From JBNKFV01 sp050289485 (GTDB taxonomy: Bacteria; Pseudomonadota; Gammaproteobacteria; Pseudomonadales; Cellvibrionaceae), in the NCBI GenBank assembly GCA_050289485.1, contig JBNKFV010000005.1:1-64000 (forward strand): a stretch of DNA of 64,000 bases, written 5' to 3'. Under the pieces are notes generated by a model, which made no database searches, was not told the origin of the DNA, and worked only from the letters and a program-made list of their open reading frames with translations. A program made the translations under genes and the position numbers. Of the stretch, positions 61,918 to 64,000 are shown piece by piece. The stretch's first letter is position 1. The number at the start of each line of letters is the position of its first letter.

Positions 61918-62145
61918 ATGGAGCCATTATCGGCGGCGTATATGATGTTTGGTATCGTGCTGCTGGCAGCGAGTTGGGTGTTATTGCTGATTGTCTCGTT
62001 TCGTGAGGATTACAACTGGGGTTTGTGCACGGTATTTGTGCCGCCACTGTCGTATCTTTACAGTTTTTTTTCCTGGGAGAAGGCTAAAGAATCCGTAGGT
62101 CTGGCGGTGCTGGGCTGTATTCTGCTGTTTCTGGGTTTGTCGTAA
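61918..62145 (+). CDS. Small membrane protein
   Basis: 75 aa, two hydrophobic segments (YMMFGIVLLAASWVLLLIVSF and VGLAVLGCILLFLGLS), with FFSWEKAK between. No known function. AAGGAG six bases before ATG 61918. The open frame upstream of it has no signal. Confidence 0.75.
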   Translation: MEPLSAAYMMFGIVLLAASWVLLLIVSFREDYNWGLCTVFVPPLSYLYSFFSWEKAKESVGLAVLGCILLFLGLS

Positions 62146-62188
62146 GTAGTTTTTCATTGGGCATTGCCCTGGGGTAATGCCCAACCGT

Positions 62189-62956
62189 TTATTCGCTATC
62201 TTCTTCCTGTTGCTCTGGCCGGTGCAGTAGTCGGCCAAAGAAAATACCCACCTCAAATAACAACCACATGGGTATCGCCAGTAGTGATTGTGATATCACA
62301 TCGGGCGGAGTCAAAAACATACCCAAAACAAAACAGATAACGATAACGTAGGGGCGTTTTTTCGCCAGTCCGTCTGGCGTAATCACGCCTGCCCATATCA
62401 TCAATAGGGTGGCGATGGGAATTTCAAAGGCAAAGCCGAAGGCAAAAAACAATTTGAGGACAAAATCCAGATACTTGCCCATATCGGTCATGACCGTTAC
62501 GCCTTCTGGCGCTACGCTGGTGAAAAACCCAAACACCAATGGAAACACCACGTAGTAGGCAAATGCCATACCGGCATAAAACAGCATCACGCTAGAAATT
62601 AACAGCGGAATGGCAATGCGTTTTTCATTGCGGTACAGCGCCGGGGCAATAAAAGACCACATCTGGTACAGCAAAAACGGCATGGCTACCAGTACCGACG
62701 TAAACAGGGTCATTTTAAACGGTGTTAAAAATGGTGAGGCCACTTCGGTGGCAATCATACTGGCACCGGGCGGTAAAAAACGCTGCAGTGGTGTGGCCAC
62801 AAAGGTGTAAATGTCATTGGCAAAATAAAACAGACAGCCAAATACCACGGCGATGGCCAGCAGGGCTTTGAGCAGTCGTGAACGCAGCTCGATCAGATGT
62901 GCGATAAGCGGTTGTTCTTGATCGTCAGACGTATTTAACGGGTCGTGTGCTGTCAT
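62189..62956 (-). CDS. tatC: Sec-independent protein translocase TatC
   Basis: 255 aa with six membrane segments. IAHLIELRSRLLKALLAI, the cytoplasmic FLTPFKMT and PPDVISQSLLAIPMWLLFE motifs are the TatC core. It forms the twin-arginine signal receptor with TatB. Substrates in this window include the TTQ light chain. Confidence 0.96.
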   Translation of the reverse strand: MTAHDPLNTSDDQEQPLIAHLIELRSRLLKALLAIAVVFGCLFYFANDIYTFVATPLQRFLPPGASMIATEVASPFLTPFKMTLFTSVLVAMPFLLYQMWSFIAPALYRNEKRIAIPLLISSVMLFYAGMAFAYYVVFPLVFGFFTSVAPEGVTVMTDMGKYLDFVLKLFFAFGFAFEIPIATLLMIWAGVITPDGLAKKRPYVIVICFVLGMFLTPPDVISQSLLAIPMWLLFEVGIFFGRLLHRPEQQEEDSE

Positions 62957-62977
62957 GTGAGAAGAGGGTTCTCGTCC

Positions 62978-63367
62978 TTAAGGTTGGCGAGGAGTTTTGT
63001 CATTCTCATTAGCCGGTTCGGCCTGAGTATCTAGTTCGTGATGCTGTGTTTGGGTTGGCGTTTCTGCGTGTGTATCGTGGCCGCTGTTTTCTGATTCGCT
63101 TTTGATTATCCCGTCGTTTACTGTACGAGTCACATCGTCGCGTACATCGCGAAGCTGTTTCATAATACGTTCGTTGTGCAACTGGCGGCGAATTTCATCC
63201 GCACCAATCTGCTTTTCCAGCTCGGTGCGGGTGTCACTGATACTTTGTTTCAGCCGTCCGAACCAGAGCGCAATGGTGCGCACGGTTTCTGGCAGGCGCT
63301 CGGGGCCAATCACTAGTAGGCCCACAATAGCAACAATCAGTAACTCAAAAAAACCGATATCAAACAC
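62978..63367 (-). CDS. tatB: Sec-independent protein translocase TatB
   Basis: 129 aa. MFDIGFFELLIVAIVGLLVIGPERLP is the family start (glutamate in the membrane helix, then GPERLP), followed by an amphipathic helix and an acidic tail. GTG start at 63367. Between tatA and tatC. Confidence 0.95.
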   Translation of the reverse strand: MFDIGFFELLIVAIVGLLVIGPERLPETVRTIALWFGRLKQSISDTRTELEKQIGADEIRRQLHNERIMKQLRDVRDDVTRTVNDGIIKSESENSGHDTHAETPTQTQHHELDTQAEPANENDKTPRQP

Positions 63368-63393
63368 AGCTTATACCCTTACCCGGGATCAAC

Positions 63394-63663
63394 TTACTTC
63401 TTTTCTGCCGATTTCTCAGCATCGGCGGTGTTCTGCGTTTGCATGGTATCGCTGGCCGTTTTGTCTTCAACTTTTTTATCGTCTACTGTTTTGGCTTCTT
63501 CGTCTTTTGCCGCTTGCTCATCGTCAGACACAGCTTTTTTGAAGCCTTTGATGGCACTGCCCAAATCGCCACCGAGGCTACGTAGGCGTTTTGTGCCAAA
63601 TAACATAACGACAATGACTAAAATGATCAGTAATTGCCAAATACCAATTCCACCAATCCCCAT
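63394..63663 (-). CDS. tatA: Sec-independent protein translocase TatA
   Basis: 89 aa. GIGGIGIWQLLIILVIVVMLFGTKRLRSLGGDLGSAIKGFK has the single helix, FGTKRL hinge and amphipathic helix of TatA, then a Lys/Glu-rich tail. Follows hisE in the usual hisE-tatABC order. Confidence 0.96.
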   Translation of the reverse strand: MGIGGIGIWQLLIILVIVVMLFGTKRLRSLGGDLGSAIKGFKKAVSDDEQAAKDEEAKTVDDKKVEDKTASDTMQTQNTADAEKSAEKK

Positions 63664-63754
63664 CTCTCTACTCCTGATCAGTAACAGCTATTGAATGTTG
63701 TTTAACCGGTACTGCCGGTTTGTTAAGACACATAATATGCTATGTATTTTGTGT

Positions 63755-64000
63755 TTAAGAAGGTTTGCGTGATGCTTTTTCTTCGATGCCAGACATGCCA
63801 AAACGGCGGGCCAGTTCGTTAAGTACAGCATCGGCGTCTTCGCCCAGGTGCGACAACATGACCAGCGTATGAAACCACAAGTCGGCGGTTTCATATATTA
63901 CCTGGCTATTGTCGCCGCTGTGTTCGGCATCCTTTGCGGCAATAATGGTTTCGGCGCTTTCCTCACCGACTTTTTGCAAAATTTTGCTGAGCCCTTTGGC
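63755..64000 (-). CDS. hisE: Phosphoribosyl-ATP pyrophosphatase, 3' part
   Basis: The C-terminal 81 residues of HisE; the start lies beyond the window. KVGEESAETIIAAK and YETADLWFHTLVML are the conserved MazG-like metal and substrate motifs. It performs the second step of histidine synthesis. Confidence 0.93.
   Translation of the reverse strand, partial: AKGLSKILQKVGEESAETIIAAKDAEHSGDNSQVIYETADLWFHTLVMLSHLGEDADAVLNELARRFGMSGIEEKASRKPS

Noticed and set aside
1..64000. CRISPR arrays, tRNA genes and complete insertion sequences
   Set aside because: No regularly spaced repeats, no convincing tRNA cloverleaf and no transposase were seen by eye; a dedicated scan could still find a tRNA I missed.

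Overview
The window is about 64 kb of chromosome from a Gammaproteobacterium. The housekeeping content (fabA/fabB, galU with a phosphomannomutase, hisE-tatABC, soluble transhydrogenase, holD-rimI, leuA, prfC) and the many sensory, lipoprotein and TonB-receptor genes suggest a free-living, probably marine lineage of the Cellvibrionales type. That lineage call is inference; no 16S gene is present to settle it.

Layout. 1-5752: the end of an rRNA operon (5S) with its terminator, a secreted DUF1223 protein, leuA behind a long hairpin that can cover its ribosome binding site, a divergent holD followed by rimI, and an xdhC-mocA-like pair for molybdenum-enzyme maturation. 5958-29895: a roughly 23.9 kb integrative and mobilizable element (IME) inserted in the 5' end of prfC. 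29837-32049: the restored hybrid prfC and an acyltransferase. 32062-41157: a regulon for tryptophan tryptophylquinone (TTQ) amine oxidation (aldehyde dehydrogenase, heavy chain, MauE, MauD, light chain, two cytochromes c) beside a divergent TonB-dependent receptor and an AraC-type regulator. 41449-64000: mostly ordinary chromosome, including an AI-2E permease, an HDOD-sthA pair, receiver proteins, fabA and fabB, galU-phosphomannomutase, formate-tetrahydrofolate ligase, a REC-GGDEF-REC cyclase, small repair and detoxification genes, dtd, an ion channel, tatABC and the 3' part of hisE.

The element. Left to right it holds a displaced 27-codon prfC stub, arm-type repeats, a DUF4102-type tyrosine integrase, an AlpA-like excision factor, a leftward block of small membrane proteins with a type IV coupling protein, unidentified cargo, a second tyrosine recombinase, a structured candidate oriT, mobC and a MOBP-type relaxase. 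A defence block follows: a type IC-like restriction-modification operon ordered hsdR-hsdS-(PrrC-like anticodon nuclease)-hsdM, and a NucS-like nuclease. The right end carries ArdA and the AbiEi/AbiEii type IV toxin-antitoxin pair. No mating-pair-formation genes are seen, so transfer would need a helper conjugation system. The insertion site matches that of SXT/R391 elements. The element supplies a new start codon and first codons for RF3, so the release factor is kept as a hybrid.

Most interesting points: the PrrC-like nuclease with an R-x3-E...H triad inside the restriction operon; two identical GGTACT-N3-AGTACC operators for abiE, one spanning the start codon; paired 12-bp-spaced GGTACAAA arm sites at both element ends; a relaxase with no N-terminal tyrosine; SD-covering hairpins before leuA and a 59-aa gene; and a TTQ light chain whose Trp and Asp spacing matches methylamine dehydrogenase exactly although no MauG is nearby.
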